DNA from: Candidatus Avedoeria danica
GTDB taxonomy: Bacteria; Chloroflexota; Anaerolineae; Epilineales; Epilineaceae
DNA length: 64,000 nt
Direction: 5' to 3'
Assembly (NCBI GenBank): GCA_016703025.1
Contig: JADJCV010000003.1
Location: 124,001-188,000 of the forward strand
The notes beneath the pieces were generated by a model. The model did not search any database and was not told the DNA's origin. It was given only the letters and a program-made list of their open reading frames with translations. Positions 17,267-27,758 of the stretch are shown here, piece by piece (position 1 is the stretch's first letter; each line of letters opens with the position of its first letter). The position numbers and the translations under genes are program-made.

Positions 17267-20200
17267 TTACCAGTCGACGGCCGACTCCACGACGTCCATC
17301 CGGCGATCGAGCTGTAGAGGATTCACCGTGTCCCACCGCTCGATTCCGACCATCCCGCCAACCCTTTGCCACGCCCGCCGCACATCGGCCATGTCGACCG
17401 GCCGCACGCGCACGCTCGCTGTCGTCGGCTGCGACACCGCCTGCGCCTTCGCACGTGCATTCGCCTGCGCCGCCGCCGCAAGCCCCCCCCGCCGGTTGCT
17501 GTACCCCAGCGGCAGGTACAACGTCCGCCCGTCGCGTTCGCCCGGCCCCGGTCCGTCCGGCGTCTCGAAGTCGGCCGTCTGGTCGATGATCTGGTGGCCG
17601 TCGGCTGTCGGCAGGACGATCCGCACCGCGGCCACGTCGCCCATCGCCCAGCCCGCGCGCGGTGGGACGTCGGCGGCGCCGAAGCGGAAGGCGCCGGTGC
17701 TGTCGGCGGTGCGGGCGATGGCGTACACCGCGCCGCTCCTCAGCCGCAGCACGACCTGCACGGTCCGCCCGGCCGGCGCGTTGCCGACGAGGTCCGTGGC
17801 GCCGGGCGACCAATCGAACGAGAGCGGTTCGACGGGCACAACGGGCGACTCGGCAGGCGCCTGCAGCGTCACCGTGTCGCCGGCGTTCATCGTCACCGCG
17901 CCGCCGGCGGCGTCCTTCACGCGGACATCGAACTGGCCCGATTCATCCGCCTTGCCCGTCCCCCGGCCGCGCTCCGTCCCGTCGGCCGCCTTCACGATGA
18001 CGGTGACGTCGTCCAGCGGGTTGGCGCGGCCGGCCACGCGGTCCGTGTGGATGTGGACCTGCGCCAAGGCGCGGTAGACGTGGCGGAAGATGCGGTGGTC
18101 GTTCGGCGCATACAGGCCGATCTCGAGGCCCGTGCCCGGCGCGCCGAGGTTGCCCGGGATGTTCGTCTGCAGCGCGCCGTCCGCGCCGGTCTGCTGCGGG
18201 AAGGCGAACTGGACGTTCACGTTCAGGATGCCGGCCGGCGCCTGCGCCGCGCACGGCACGGCCGGTTGGACGAAGAACGTCGTGCTGGCCGGGCCGGTGC
18301 CGCGCACCTGGCGCGTCCGCCAATCGACCTGGAGGTCGAGCGTCGGCAGCACGACGTCGGCCGCCGCCGCGCCGAGCCTGGCCTTGTCCGTTTGGCCGGC
18401 CGCCGAGGCGATGGCCGCGCCCGCCGTGTCGCGCAGCACGGCGCTGAAGAAGCCGTCGTAGCGCGCCTTCTCCTTGGCGCCGGCCAGCGTGCGGCTGCCG
18501 GCGTCCACGAGGTCGACCGTCACATCGTTGCGCACGTCGCCGAAGCCGCACGCGTTCGGACCGCTGTGCTCGGCGTTCAGAATGGGCACGGTGTGCGAGC
18601 GGACGACGTAGTGCCCGGCGGCGGGACGGTAGAGCGCGATCACCCGCGTCCCGGGCCGGACGTCGACGCGGGGCACGAAGTCGGCGGCATACGTGCCGTT
18701 GGCCTCGACCGCCGGCCAGGCCTGGAAGAAGCCGATCGATCCCGACCGGCCGTAGGCATCGAGCGCCAGCATCGTCAGCGAGCCGCCCGTCGTCGCCCGG
18801 CCTTGGATCGCGTCGGTGGCGACGGTGGCCCGCACCGTCAGGTCCGGCAGCGTGATCGTCAACGGGGCGACGTTCGGGTCGCCCGGCGTCACCGTGAGGA
18901 CGTCGCCCATCTGGAGGACGACCGGCGCGCCGGCGCTGTCCGTGAACGCCACCGCCAACGCGCCGCTTGCGTCGGCGGTCGTCTGCTCGTCGTTGAGCGT
19001 CCGGCCGCCGCGCTTCAGCGTCACCGTCGCCCGCACGCCGGGCGAGAGCGAAGCCAGCACCAAGGCCTGATCGGCATCGATGAGCATGCCCGGCGCGATC
19101 GTCGTGTTCAGGACGAGGTGCCCGCCGACGTTCGTCGACAGGAGGACGAAGTCGCCGTACTTCACGTCCCACGTGCCGGCGAAGCTGTGGCTGAAGTTGC
19201 CGGCCGCGTCCGCCGTGGCGTCGGCCGTGGCCGCGATGCCGCCGCTCTGGTCGCCGGCGATCTGGAGCGTCACCTTGTTGCCGGGCAGCGTGTGGCCGTT
19301 GACGGTGTCGGTCTGGACGAAGACCACGGCGTCGAGCGGCGGGATCACGAGATCGAACGCGTCGTCGCCGGCCGTGAACTTGAGCGTGTCGCCCGGCTGC
19401 ATCGTGATCGGCGTGCCGGTCGTGTCGGTGAGCTGCAGGAAGAACTGCGGCTGGGCCCCGCTGACCGGTCCGATGAACAGGCCGTTGCCGCCGAACACCA
19501 CCCCGCTGGCTCGGCCGATCAGCTTGCTGTCCGGCGTGTAGAGCTCGGCCGCGACCGCCCGGCCCAGCGGGCCGTTGCCGATGATGAAGTTGGATTGGAA
19601 CGTGTTGCCGCCGTTGACGGTCAGCTGGACGGCGGCGAAGGTGGTGTAGAACTCGGCGCCCTCGCTCACGCTGACGAAGACGGTGCCGTTCGCCGGCCGC
19701 GCCAAGTCGACGGACGGCGCAGTCGCGGCCTGGTACATCCCCGATGCGTTCGAAACCGCGGTGAACGAAGGCGCGCCGGCAGCGGTCTCGACGCGCACGC
19801 GCACCGCCGCGCCGGCCGGCGCCTCGCCGCTCACCGTGTCCGCCGTGACGTCCGTGCGCGCCGTGAGCGTCGGCACGCGCAGCACGTCCGGATCGCCGTC
19901 GACGAACGCGATCTCGATCGAGTCGCCCGGCGTTGGCGCCGGGCCGAAGCCGCCGCCGCCGAAGAGGTTGTACTGCCCTTGGTCGTTCACGAACGTGCGC
20001 TGCTGCGTCTTGACGGTGCCGGCGCTGCTGCGGAGCGTGACGGTCACGGCCTGGCCCGGCTCGGCGCGGCCCTGGCCGGCCAGGAAGCCGACGGCGGCGC
20101 GCACCTTGCGGACGACGGCCACCGCCACCACCCGCGCGCCGGGGGCGGCCTCGTACGAGGCGCGGACGCGCCAGCCGGCGCCGAGGTCGAGCTGGCCGCT

Positions 20201-21286
20201 GAGCGGGAGGGCGTACGCCCCGGCGCCATCCGTCGTGGCGCCGTAGCTGCCGCTGCGGCCGTCCATGTCGTCGGCGTTGAGCGTCAGCATCGTCGCGGCC
20301 GGGCCGGTGCCGGAGACCGCGTCGGCGGCCGGGTCGAGGGCGACGGTGAGGGCGGCCAGCGTGGCGGTCCGCGTCTCGTCGGAGCCGGCCGGGCCGCCCG
20401 TCGTCCGAATCGTAATGACCTGACCTGCGGCAAGCGGCTGGGGCGGAGCCGATGGGGCGCCCTGGCCGAGCACGGAGAGGACGAACGCGGTGCCGCCGGT
20501 CACCCGGGTCGGTGGGATCGTCTGCGTCGTGCCGTCCGCGCGGAGGATCTCGGCCGAAACGAGCGCCCCCGCGGGGGCCTGGCCGCGGATGGCGTACGCC
20601 CCAAGCGTCATCTGCGCGCCGAGCGACGCGAACTGGGTGACGAAGCGGTGGTTCTCGGCCGTCGTCAGGCTGACCGTGCCCGCGACGGCGCCCGCCTGGA
20701 GGTCGACCTCGCCGCTGAGCGCGAGGGCGAACGCACCGCCGGCGTCGGCGGTGGCGGAGCGCTCGATCGTCGCCGCGCCGGCGCCGCCCGTCGCGATCGA
20801 GAGCGCGAGCTGCGATCCGGCCGGCGCCGTGCCGAACACGCGATCATTGGCGACGTCGACGGCGGCGGCGAGGGCCGGCACGGTGACGCGCAGCGGCTTG
20901 CCGCCGGAGCGCGACAGCGTCAGCGCGTCGCCCGGCTGGATCACACCGCCGCCGAGGAGGAACTGAACGGTCGCCACGCCGTCGGCGCCGGCGACGCCGA
21001 GCCCTTCGTCCTTCTTCACCCCGTCGGCGCCGACGAGCTCGGCGTTGACGGCGGTCTGCGGGACGGTCCGGTACGTCAGGGCGGTGCCGTGGAGCGGCAC
21101 GACGAGTTCGGGCGCCGCCTGCGCGTTGGCCGTGCGCGCGGTGGGCGCGAGCGGACCAAGCGTCGCCAGCGGACCAAACGTCGCCAGCGTCGCGGCGGCC
21201 GGGCTGAGGCACAGTCCGGACAACAAGCCGAACAAGACGAGCAATGCGATCGGGCGGACGGGCGTGAACCGACGGCGGGCAGGCAT
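17267..21286 (-). CDS. Giant exported Ig-like repeat protein
   Basis: This 1339-residue protein has a signal peptide (about 1-45) then about 12-13 beta-sandwich repeats of about 95-110 residues. Recurring phrases are DxVxGxAPAGAxVxV (for example DTVSGEAPAGAAVRVRVE and TDLVGNAPAGRTVQVVLR), an ADxxGxFxxxF strand, and MxPGDTLTLT before the next repeat. This resembles carboxypeptidase-regulatory or bacterial Ig-like modules. No catalytic motif or membrane anchor is seen at the C-terminus. The start at 21286 has GAGG 9 nt upstream and gives a proper signal peptide; a longer frame to 21568 is Arg-rich and unlikely. The function is probably structural or adhesive. Confidence 0.8.
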   Translation of the reverse strand: MPARRRFTPVRPIALLVLFGLLSGLCLSPAAATLATFGPLATLGPLAPTARTANAQAAPELVVPLHGTALTYRTVPQTAVNAELVGADGVKKDEGLGVAGADGVATVQFLLGGGVIQPGDALTLSRSGGKPLRVTVPALAAAVDVANDRVFGTAPAGSQLALSIATGGAGAATIERSATADAGGAFALALSGEVDLQAGAVAGTVSLTTAENHRFVTQFASLGAQMTLGAYAIRGQAPAGALVSAEILRADGTTQTIPPTRVTGGTAFVLSVLGQGAPSAPPQPLAAGQVITIRTTGGPAGSDETRTATLAALTVALDPAADAVSGTGPAATMLTLNADDMDGRSGSYGATTDGAGAYALPLSGQLDLGAGWRVRASYEAAPGARVVAVAVVRKVRAAVGFLAGQGRAEPGQAVTVTLRSSAGTVKTQQRTFVNDQGQYNLFGGGGFGPAPTPGDSIEIAFVDGDPDVLRVPTLTARTDVTADTVSGEAPAGAAVRVRVETAAGAPSFTAVSNASGMYQAATAPSVDLARPANGTVFVSVSEGAEFYTTFAAVQLTVNGGNTFQSNFIIGNGPLGRAVAAELYTPDSKLIGRASGVVFGGNGLFIGPVSGAQPQFFLQLTDTTGTPITMQPGDTLKFTAGDDAFDLVIPPLDAVVFVQTDTVNGHTLPGNKVTLQIAGDQSGGIAATADATADAAGNFSHSFAGTWDVKYGDFVLLSTNVGGHLVLNTTIAPGMLIDADQALVLASLSPGVRATVTLKRGGRTLNDEQTTADASGALAVAFTDSAGAPVVLQMGDVLTVTPGDPNVAPLTITLPDLTVRATVATDAIQGRATTGGSLTMLALDAYGRSGSIGFFQAWPAVEANGTYAADFVPRVDVRPGTRVIALYRPAAGHYVVRSHTVPILNAEHSGPNACGFGDVRNDVTVDLVDAGSRTLAGAKEKARYDGFFSAVLRDTAGAAIASAAGQTDKARLGAAAADVVLPTLDLQVDWRTRQVRGTGPASTTFFVQPAVPCAAQAPAGILNVNVQFAFPQQTGADGALQTNIPGNLGAPGTGLEIGLYAPNDHRIFRHVYRALAQVHIHTDRVAGRANPLDDVTVIVKAADGTERGRGTGKADESGQFDVRVKDAAGGAVTMNAGDTVTLQAPAESPVVPVEPLSFDWSPGATDLVGNAPAGRTVQVVLRLRSGAVYAIARTADSTGAFRFGAADVPPRAGWAMGDVAAVRIVLPTADGHQIIDQTADFETPDGPGPGERDGRTLYLPLGYSNRRGGLAAAAQANARAKAQAVSQPTTASVRVRPVDMADVRRAWQRVGGMVGIERWDTVNPLQLDRRMDVVESAVDW

Positions 21287-21307
21287 GGCGGAATTCCTCG
21301 TGAGTTG

Positions 21308-21350
21308 GACGGGCAGTTGAGTGGGCAGTTGATGGGCAGGTGGGCAGGTG
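21308..21350. repeat. Degenerate GGGCAGTTG tandem repeats
   Basis: Four imperfect copies of a roughly 10-bp G-rich unit (GGGCAGTTGA, TGGGCAGTTGA, TGGGCAGGTG, GGGCAGGTG) lie just upstream of the Ig-like gene. The remainder of 21351-21549 carries no recognised site. Confidence 0.4.
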
Positions 21351-21549
21351 GCATGGACAGGTGGACCGGGCGGGACGTACGCGGTTCGCCGTCGCCCGGT
21401 TGCGCGCGTGCGCCACAGGGTTGGACGTCGGGACGGGGAGCGATGATTACATGCCGGCGACGGGCTCGATCGCCGCACCTTGGCCCGTCCCCGCCCTTTG
21501 AGGCACCATACGCTCCCTGCCGGGCGCGCCCATCCGATGGAGTCGGACG

Positions 21550-22524
<975 letters not shown>

Positions 22525-22546
22525 GGGCAGGCCCCCGTGCCTGCCC
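22525..22546. terminator. GC hairpin after prs
   Basis: GGGCAGG and CCTGCCC pair across an 8-nt loop immediately after the prs TAG. The stop codon itself sits in the recurring GTAGGGGC motif. It lacks a T-run, so it may be a repeat-family member rather than a terminator. Confidence 0.4.
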
Positions 22547-22556
22547 TCCGCCCCCC

Positions 22557-22967
22557 ATGCCCGAGCTGATCACCGGCGTCGAAGCGTATGCCCCGTGGCT
22601 GTACGGCCTGCTCGGCTGTCTGGCGGTGCGCGAGCTTTGGGTGGCGCGGCGGGCACTGCGCGGCCGCCGCGCGGCCGCCTTCGGCGTCGAGCGTGAGGCC
22701 TACCTCGGCCGCTACGTGCGCAGCCTCGTCACGCTCCTGCTCCTCATGACGATCGGCTTCGGCATCTTCACCGTGGCGAGCGTCGTTGCACCGACGCTGA
22801 CGCCCGATCAGCGCCGCCAAACGGACCACGACGTCCCGTTCGTCGCCCCGACCGTCCTCGCCCCCGTCCCGACGAACAGCCCGACGCGCCCGCGCGCGAC
22901 GCACACGCCGGTGCTGCCGGACATCGTGACGATCACCCCCGCACCCGGGACCGCGGCGCCCCCGTAG
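22557..22967 (+). CDS. Small membrane protein with P/T-rich tail
   Basis: This 136-residue protein has two predicted membrane helices (around 8-30, and around 59-82 with SLVTLLLLMTIGFGIFTVAS), an Arg-rich loop between them, and an external tail rich in Pro and Thr (about 95-136). I recognise no family. It starts 32 nt after prs with only a C-rich leader and no clear Shine-Dalgarno. It ends 9 nt before the stop of the convergent next gene. Confidence 0.6.
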   Translation: MPELITGVEAYAPWLYGLLGCLAVRELWVARRALRGRRAAAFGVEREAYLGRYVRSLVTLLLLMTIGFGIFTVASVVAPTLTPDQRRQTDHDVPFVAPTVLAPVPTNSPTRPRATHTPVLPDIVTITPAPGTAAPP

Positions 22968-22976
22968 AGCGGCCGC

Positions 22977-24503
22977 CTACTGCACCGGGCGCGGCTTCAC
23001 CATGTACGGCAGGATCACGATCCCGCGGATCTTTTCGAGCGTCGGAATCGGGGTGCTCGTCGGGCCGGGCGTCGGGGTAAGCTCGATGGATGGCGTGGCG
23101 GACGGGCGGCGCGGCGTGTTCGTGGCGCTCGGGGTGGCGCGCGTGCGGGTCGCGGTGGGCGAGGGCGGCGTGTTCGTGGCGCTCGGGCCGGGCGTCGTCG
23201 GCTCGGGGGTGGGCGTCGGGATGCTGGACGGGAAGCGGCCGTAGTACACGTCAGGGCTGCCCTGGTCTTCGTCCTTCACCCAGACCGCATGAACGATCCC
23301 GCCGTACGTGGCGATGACCGGCGACGAGACCTTGCCGCCCTCGATCGCGATCGGTGCCGCGGCCGGCTCGGCCGGTTTGAAGTTGATCGATGCGTCCGGC
23401 GCCTGCGGCTGCTCGCGCCAGGCCACCATCGCCCCGACGTCGGGCGGACCGAAGACGACGCTCGGCTCGACCGAGCGGTCGGCGGCAGTGCCGCTCAGGT
23501 TCACGCTCCGTTGACCGGGCATCGTGCAGTCCATGTAGATGTCCGGCTGGCCGGCGCCGCCATCCACCTGCTCCTGCCACGCCGTGCACGCATCGCCATT
23601 GCTGCCGGCCGCCAGGTCGGGCGCGCGGCCGTGGCTGCCGCTGTTCAGCTTCGTCGACTCCACCCAACCGTTGCCCGGCTTGAACGCGCTGCGGATGATC
23701 TCGCCCTCGCCGAGCTCGGGGACGTCCTTGTTCCACGTCGACCAAACGCCGTCCCCGGCCTCCGGTCCGGCGGCAATCCGGGGCGACTGGGCATGCACGG
23801 TGTCGAGGATGATGTCGACGGACGACAGCTCGCCGAGTGTCGGCAACTCCGGGCTGACGATCGCCCAGTACGGCTGACCGTCCGAGGCTTCGTCCACCCA
23901 CGTCATCCAGACCCGACCGAGCGCGTCGATCGCCACATCTGGCTGCTTGCAGTAGAACGTGACGTTGTCCTTCTGTCCCCAGCGCAAGCGCGACGGCTCC
24001 GACCACGTCTGCGTGCCGGGCGCCCAGCGGGCGACGTTGATCTCGGTCGGTGCGCCGTCCTCCCACGGGGGCTGGACGAACGCCACGATGACGAGGTCGC
24101 CCCTCGCCGCGATCGCCGGATCCTGCCCGGACTCGAAGATCCATTGAACGGCCGACCAGTCGCCTTTCCAGTCGCCGGTCTGCAGGTTGAAGTTGCGGTA
24201 GCGGTGCGCCACGCCGTTCACGATGAACTCGGCGTTCTCTTCTTCCCACACCACGTGCACCGTGCCGGTGTTCGTCGCGCTGTCCGTGGCGATCGCGATG
24301 CCGGGATGGGACGAGGCGCGCCCGGCGGTGAGCGAGAGGTTCAGCGTGTCCTCGAGCGTCACCTGCGGCCGCGCGCCGCCGACGGCGGGCAGCAGCGCCA
24401 CGCAGAGCGCGACGGCCAGCGCGCGAGCGATGTGCCCGCGGGCCGCCCGCCGGATCGTCCGCACCATCGGCCCGCCGCGCAGCCGGTGCATGACGCGCAT
24501 CAT
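22977..24503 (-). CDS. Exported propeller-like protein with P/T-rich tail
   Basis: This 508-residue protein has a signal or anchor helix (about 24-44), a region about 55-390 with repeated short blades ending in VHVVWEEE, VWMTWVDEAS, VWSTWNKD and VHAVWVKDE (a BNR or sialidase-like beta-propeller pattern), a P/T-rich stalk (about 400-490) and a hydrophobic end, GIVILPYMVKPRPVQ. No catalytic residues can be named. The ATG at 24501-24503 overlaps the upstream TGA as ATGA, so translation is probably coupled to the preceding gene. Confidence 0.72.
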   Translation of the reverse strand: MMRVMHRLRGGPMVRTIRRAARGHIARALAVALCVALLPAVGGARPQVTLEDTLNLSLTAGRASSHPGIAIATDSATNTGTVHVVWEEENAEFIVNGVAHRYRNFNLQTGDWKGDWSAVQWIFESGQDPAIAARGDLVIVAFVQPPWEDGAPTEINVARWAPGTQTWSEPSRLRWGQKDNVTFYCKQPDVAIDALGRVWMTWVDEASDGQPYWAIVSPELPTLGELSSVDIILDTVHAQSPRIAAGPEAGDGVWSTWNKDVPELGEGEIIRSAFKPGNGWVESTKLNSGSHGRAPDLAAGSNGDACTAWQEQVDGGAGQPDIYMDCTMPGQRSVNLSGTAADRSVEPSVVFGPPDVGAMVAWREQPQAPDASINFKPAEPAAAPIAIEGGKVSSPVIATYGGIVHAVWVKDEDQGSPDVYYGRFPSSIPTPTPEPTTPGPSATNTPPSPTATRTRATPSATNTPRRPSATPSIELTPTPGPTSTPIPTLEKIRGIVILPYMVKPRPVQ

Positions 24504-27500
24504 CGGCCGTCCCAGTCCGTGCGCAGCTTGAGCGCGACCCAGCTGCCGTCGTCCGCCTGCTGCAGAACGGCGGACAACCGGTTGCCGGCCTGCGCCGGCG
24601 CGGCGCGCGTGTCCACGACGGCCATCGAGCGCACGACGAAGCTCGTCGTCCCTCCGCCGTCGGCCTCGACCTTCCACTCGCCGATCTGGCCCGCCGGCGG
24701 CAGCTGGAGAATCCGGCCCGTGACGCGCATCTCCGCATGGTGCGGCAGGAACCAGATGGAATCGGCACGCACCGTCGCCGCACCGCCGTTCGGCCCGCCG
24801 CTCTCGATCGCGCCCTCGGCCCGCACCGGAGCGCCGCGGGCGACGGCCGGCGGGTTCGGGATGGGCGAATTGTTTCCATCGTAGAACTGCGTGGCCGACG
24901 TGATGTGGACCGTCGTGCTGCCGACCGTCCAGTAGCGCTCGGCGCCCTGGTCGACGATGCGCACGAGGATGCCCTCGACCGTCTTGCGGCTGAGAAGCTC
25001 CCGCACCCCGGCTCCGCTGACCTCGATCGTGCCGGCCAGGACCGTGCCGCCGTCGGGCGTCCCGGTCACGAAGACGCGTGCGCCGACGATCAGCGGGCCG
25101 TTGACCGTCGTGCCGTCCGTCAGGCTGACCAGGCGGCCCTCGACGACGAACCAGTCCGGCAGTCCGGGCCGCGTGACGGCGTCAGGGCCGAGCTTGCTGA
25201 TCGTGCCCGCGACCTTGACCTGCACGCCGCGGCGCTGGAACTCGATCCGTTGGGCGTAGAGCGAGCCGTCGGCGCGGGCGATGGCGGTCACGGTGACCGG
25301 GTCGCCGTCACGCGGCGTCAGCGACGCCGGATCGAGCACCGTGCTGGCATCGACGTCCACCTTGACCTCGCGGTTGTCGATGTCGTTGTCCCAGCGGCGG
25401 ATCAGCCAGCAGCAGCTCATCAGCGGGTCGGGCAGCTGGGCGATCACGCCCGTGAGCAGCGTGCTGGCCGGCGGCTCGACGCCGAGCGGCACGTTCCAGA
25501 CCGCGCAATTGTCGCCGAAGTCCGCCCGGACCGTGATGACCTCCTCGGCCCGACCTGTCGGCCGGAACGTCGCCGCGAACTGCAGCCGGAGCGTCACGGT
25601 CTCGTTGGGCTCGAGCGCGAACGGTTCGGCCAGCCGGACGGGGTAGGGCGGTCGGCGCAGCGGCAGGTTCGTCCAGATCGTCTGGATCTCGCCGCCGGCT
25701 CGCTCGACCTCGATCGTGGCCAGCGGCGAGAGCGGGTCGAACTGCGCGACGTTGATGTCGAGCCCGACGAGGCTGTCGGCGGCCGGTCCATTGTTCGTGA
25801 GATCGAAGACGAGCTGCGTGAGGTCGACGCCGAAGCGTGGGCCGATGAGCGAGGCGGTGCACGGCGCCTCGACGCCGTCGCCCGGCGGGGCCTGGCGCGT
25901 CACGAGCACGGTCTGGCACGGATCGCCGCGCCGGTTGGCGAAGCGCAGCGCGAACGTGTAGCCGTCCGGCATCGGGGCTTCGGTGAAGTCGACGGCGAGG
26001 GCGGCCTGGCTGCCTTGGGCCAGCGTGATCCCGAGCCCGTCCGGGACGGTGAACGTGACGCCCTCCGTCGCGTGGACCAGCGCCGCGCCGATGAGCAACT
26101 CCTGGCCGCCCCAGCGGATGCCGCGGATGCTGCCGTTGGCTGCCGGCCACACCAGGCGGAGCGATTGGAGCCGGACGTCGTCGCCGTTGTTGAAGACGTC
26201 GACCTGCATGTTGTGACTTGTCGGCTCGACGAGCGAGACAAGCTCGCCGGCCGAAAGGTCGCACTCACCGACAGCGGCACGGTTCGTGAAGGCCGACTGG
26301 CAGCCGCCGTCAAGGGCGACGACGAGCGTGTACGCGCCGGCGGCCAGCTGCGGGCCGGCGCCGGCGGCCGACGGCGGCCGGAACCGGAACGCCAGCTCAA
26401 GGCTGCCGCCAGCCGGCAGCCGAACCGGGTCCGAGAACGGCACGGACACCGGCGATTCGTGCTGCTCGCCTCGCCAGAGGGGCTGGCCATCGACGGTGAC
26501 GCTCATCAGCGGGCCGTTGGCGGCCGTCGGCCAGAAGAGCGTCAGGTCCGTGACGGCGCGGTCGATCTCACGCGGGTTCGTCAGCTTGTAGCGCGCCACG
26601 TCGCCGTCGATCGCGACCTCGCCTGCACCGACGCCGCAGTCCCATGCCGCCAAGCCGGTCGTCGTGGAGATCGAGCACCCGTTGCGCGTCGTGCCTTGGA
26701 AGCTGTAGCCATCCTGGGCCGCGTTCTTCTCGAACTCCAGCCCGATCGCCTTGGGCTTGCCCGGCTCGATCTTGATCCCGTCCTCTCGGATCCGCGCCAA
26801 CGGCAGCGTCGCCGGCGAAGCACGATAGCCGTCCTTGAGGTCGACGACCTCCGTTCCGTCCACGGTCACCTTGCGCAGCCGGCCGTTCACGGCCACCGGC
26901 CAGGCGACCTCGAGCGCGGTCAGGCTGTCCTCGGTTTGGCCGGTGTTCTCGACGGTCACCTCGACGCGGTTGCGCGCGCTGGTGGGCACGTGCGGCCGGT
27001 CCGTGATCCGCACCGGACAGCTCGGGCCGTCGATCCGCGGGCGCAGCACGGCACGGCAGCCGTTGCGCAGGTGCACGACGGCGGCCTTCAGGAGCCAGGG
27101 CGCGTCCGGGTTGCCCCATTGAAAGCGAAGCCCGAGCTGCGCCGATTCGCCCGGCGACAGCTGCCAACCGGCGTCGTGCGTGGCGAAGAACGGACTGTTG
27201 GCCTTGCCGCTGAAGAGCGACTTCGGCGTCTCGCCCGGCCCGCGACGCACCAGGATCTCCGCCAGCGTCGCGTCGTCGCCCGCCCAGCCGAGTTCGACGC
27301 CGTCCAGCGTCGTCGTGACGGCCCCGACGTTCGTCAACGTGCCCCAGATGACGCCCTCGCCCGCGTTCGCGCGCTCGAGGTAGCCCACGACCCGGCACGT
27401 CGGAGCCGGCAGAAGGCCGACGCCGGGCGGATCGGGCGCTTGCTGCAGGGCGGACAGTGCGGACAGTGCGGACAGGGCGCCGGGCGCCACGGGCGCAGCC

Positions 27501-27631
27501 GTACGACCCGCATCCCCGTGAAGGGCTGCAGGCCGCAAATCCATGCGGCGCAAACCGATCGCGGCCAGCCCGACCAGTGCGGCCAGACCCAGGCCGAGAA
27601 CGACTTTCCCGCGTCGATGACGTCGATCCAT
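24500..27631 (-). CDS. Exported protein with five Cys-started repeats and DUF5666-like modules
   Basis: This 1043-residue protein has a membrane segment near residues 10-28. Five repeats (about 50-690) each begin near a Cys (CRVVGYLERA, CPVRITDR, CGVGAGEV, CDLSAGEL, CTASLIGP) and contain LEVAWP- or LFWPTAANG-like strands. At least four small beta-barrel modules resembling DUF5666 follow (about 705-1040, for example KVAGTISKLGPDA and RVTGRILQLPPAGQ). It is probably anchored and extracellular. The start at 27631 is chosen for the MDRRHRRGKVVLGLGLAAL anchor. It lies 127 nt after the candidate anti-sigma gene, which shares the DUF5666-type modules. Confidence 0.68.
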   Translation of the reverse strand: MDRRHRRGKVVLGLGLAALVGLAAIGLRRMDLRPAALHGDAGRTAAPVAPGALSALSALSALQQAPDPPGVGLLPAPTCRVVGYLERANAGEGVIWGTLTNVGAVTTTLDGVELGWAGDDATLAEILVRRGPGETPKSLFSGKANSPFFATHDAGWQLSPGESAQLGLRFQWGNPDAPWLLKAAVVHLRNGCRAVLRPRIDGPSCPVRITDRPHVPTSARNRVEVTVENTGQTEDSLTALEVAWPVAVNGRLRKVTVDGTEVVDLKDGYRASPATLPLARIREDGIKIEPGKPKAIGLEFEKNAAQDGYSFQGTTRNGCSISTTTGLAAWDCGVGAGEVAIDGDVARYKLTNPREIDRAVTDLTLFWPTAANGPLMSVTVDGQPLWRGEQHESPVSVPFSDPVRLPAGGSLELAFRFRPPSAAGAGPQLAAGAYTLVVALDGGCQSAFTNRAAVGECDLSAGELVSLVEPTSHNMQVDVFNNGDDVRLQSLRLVWPAANGSIRGIRWGGQELLIGAALVHATEGVTFTVPDGLGITLAQGSQAALAVDFTEAPMPDGYTFALRFANRRGDPCQTVLVTRQAPPGDGVEAPCTASLIGPRFGVDLTQLVFDLTNNGPAADSLVGLDINVAQFDPLSPLATIEVERAGGEIQTIWTNLPLRRPPYPVRLAEPFALEPNETVTLRLQFAATFRPTGRAEEVITVRADFGDNCAVWNVPLGVEPPASTLLTGVIAQLPDPLMSCCWLIRRWDNDIDNREVKVDVDASTVLDPASLTPRDGDPVTVTAIARADGSLYAQRIEFQRRGVQVKVAGTISKLGPDAVTRPGLPDWFVVEGRLVSLTDGTTVNGPLIVGARVFVTGTPDGGTVLAGTIEVSGAGVRELLSRKTVEGILVRIVDQGAERYWTVGSTTVHITSATQFYDGNNSPIPNPPAVARGAPVRAEGAIESGGPNGGAATVRADSIWFLPHHAEMRVTGRILQLPPAGQIGEWKVEADGGGTTSFVVRSMAVVDTRAAPAQAGNRLSAVLQQADDGSWVALKLRTDWDGR

Positions 27632-27758
27632 GGCTCTCACTTCAGCACGCACCCGCAAGCGCTGGACCCGCCGTCGCACGCGTCGTGCGACGGCAGCGGC
27701 CCTTCCGCCGAGGGCATTATAGGTTGCCGCATGGCCCCGGCCAACGGGCCGGCGCCGC

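Noticed and set aside
17184..18077. Plus-strand frame beginning near the vapBC promoter as a real gene
   Set aside because: Nearly all of it lies opposite the 1339-residue repeat protein and it has no recognisable domain or ribosome site.
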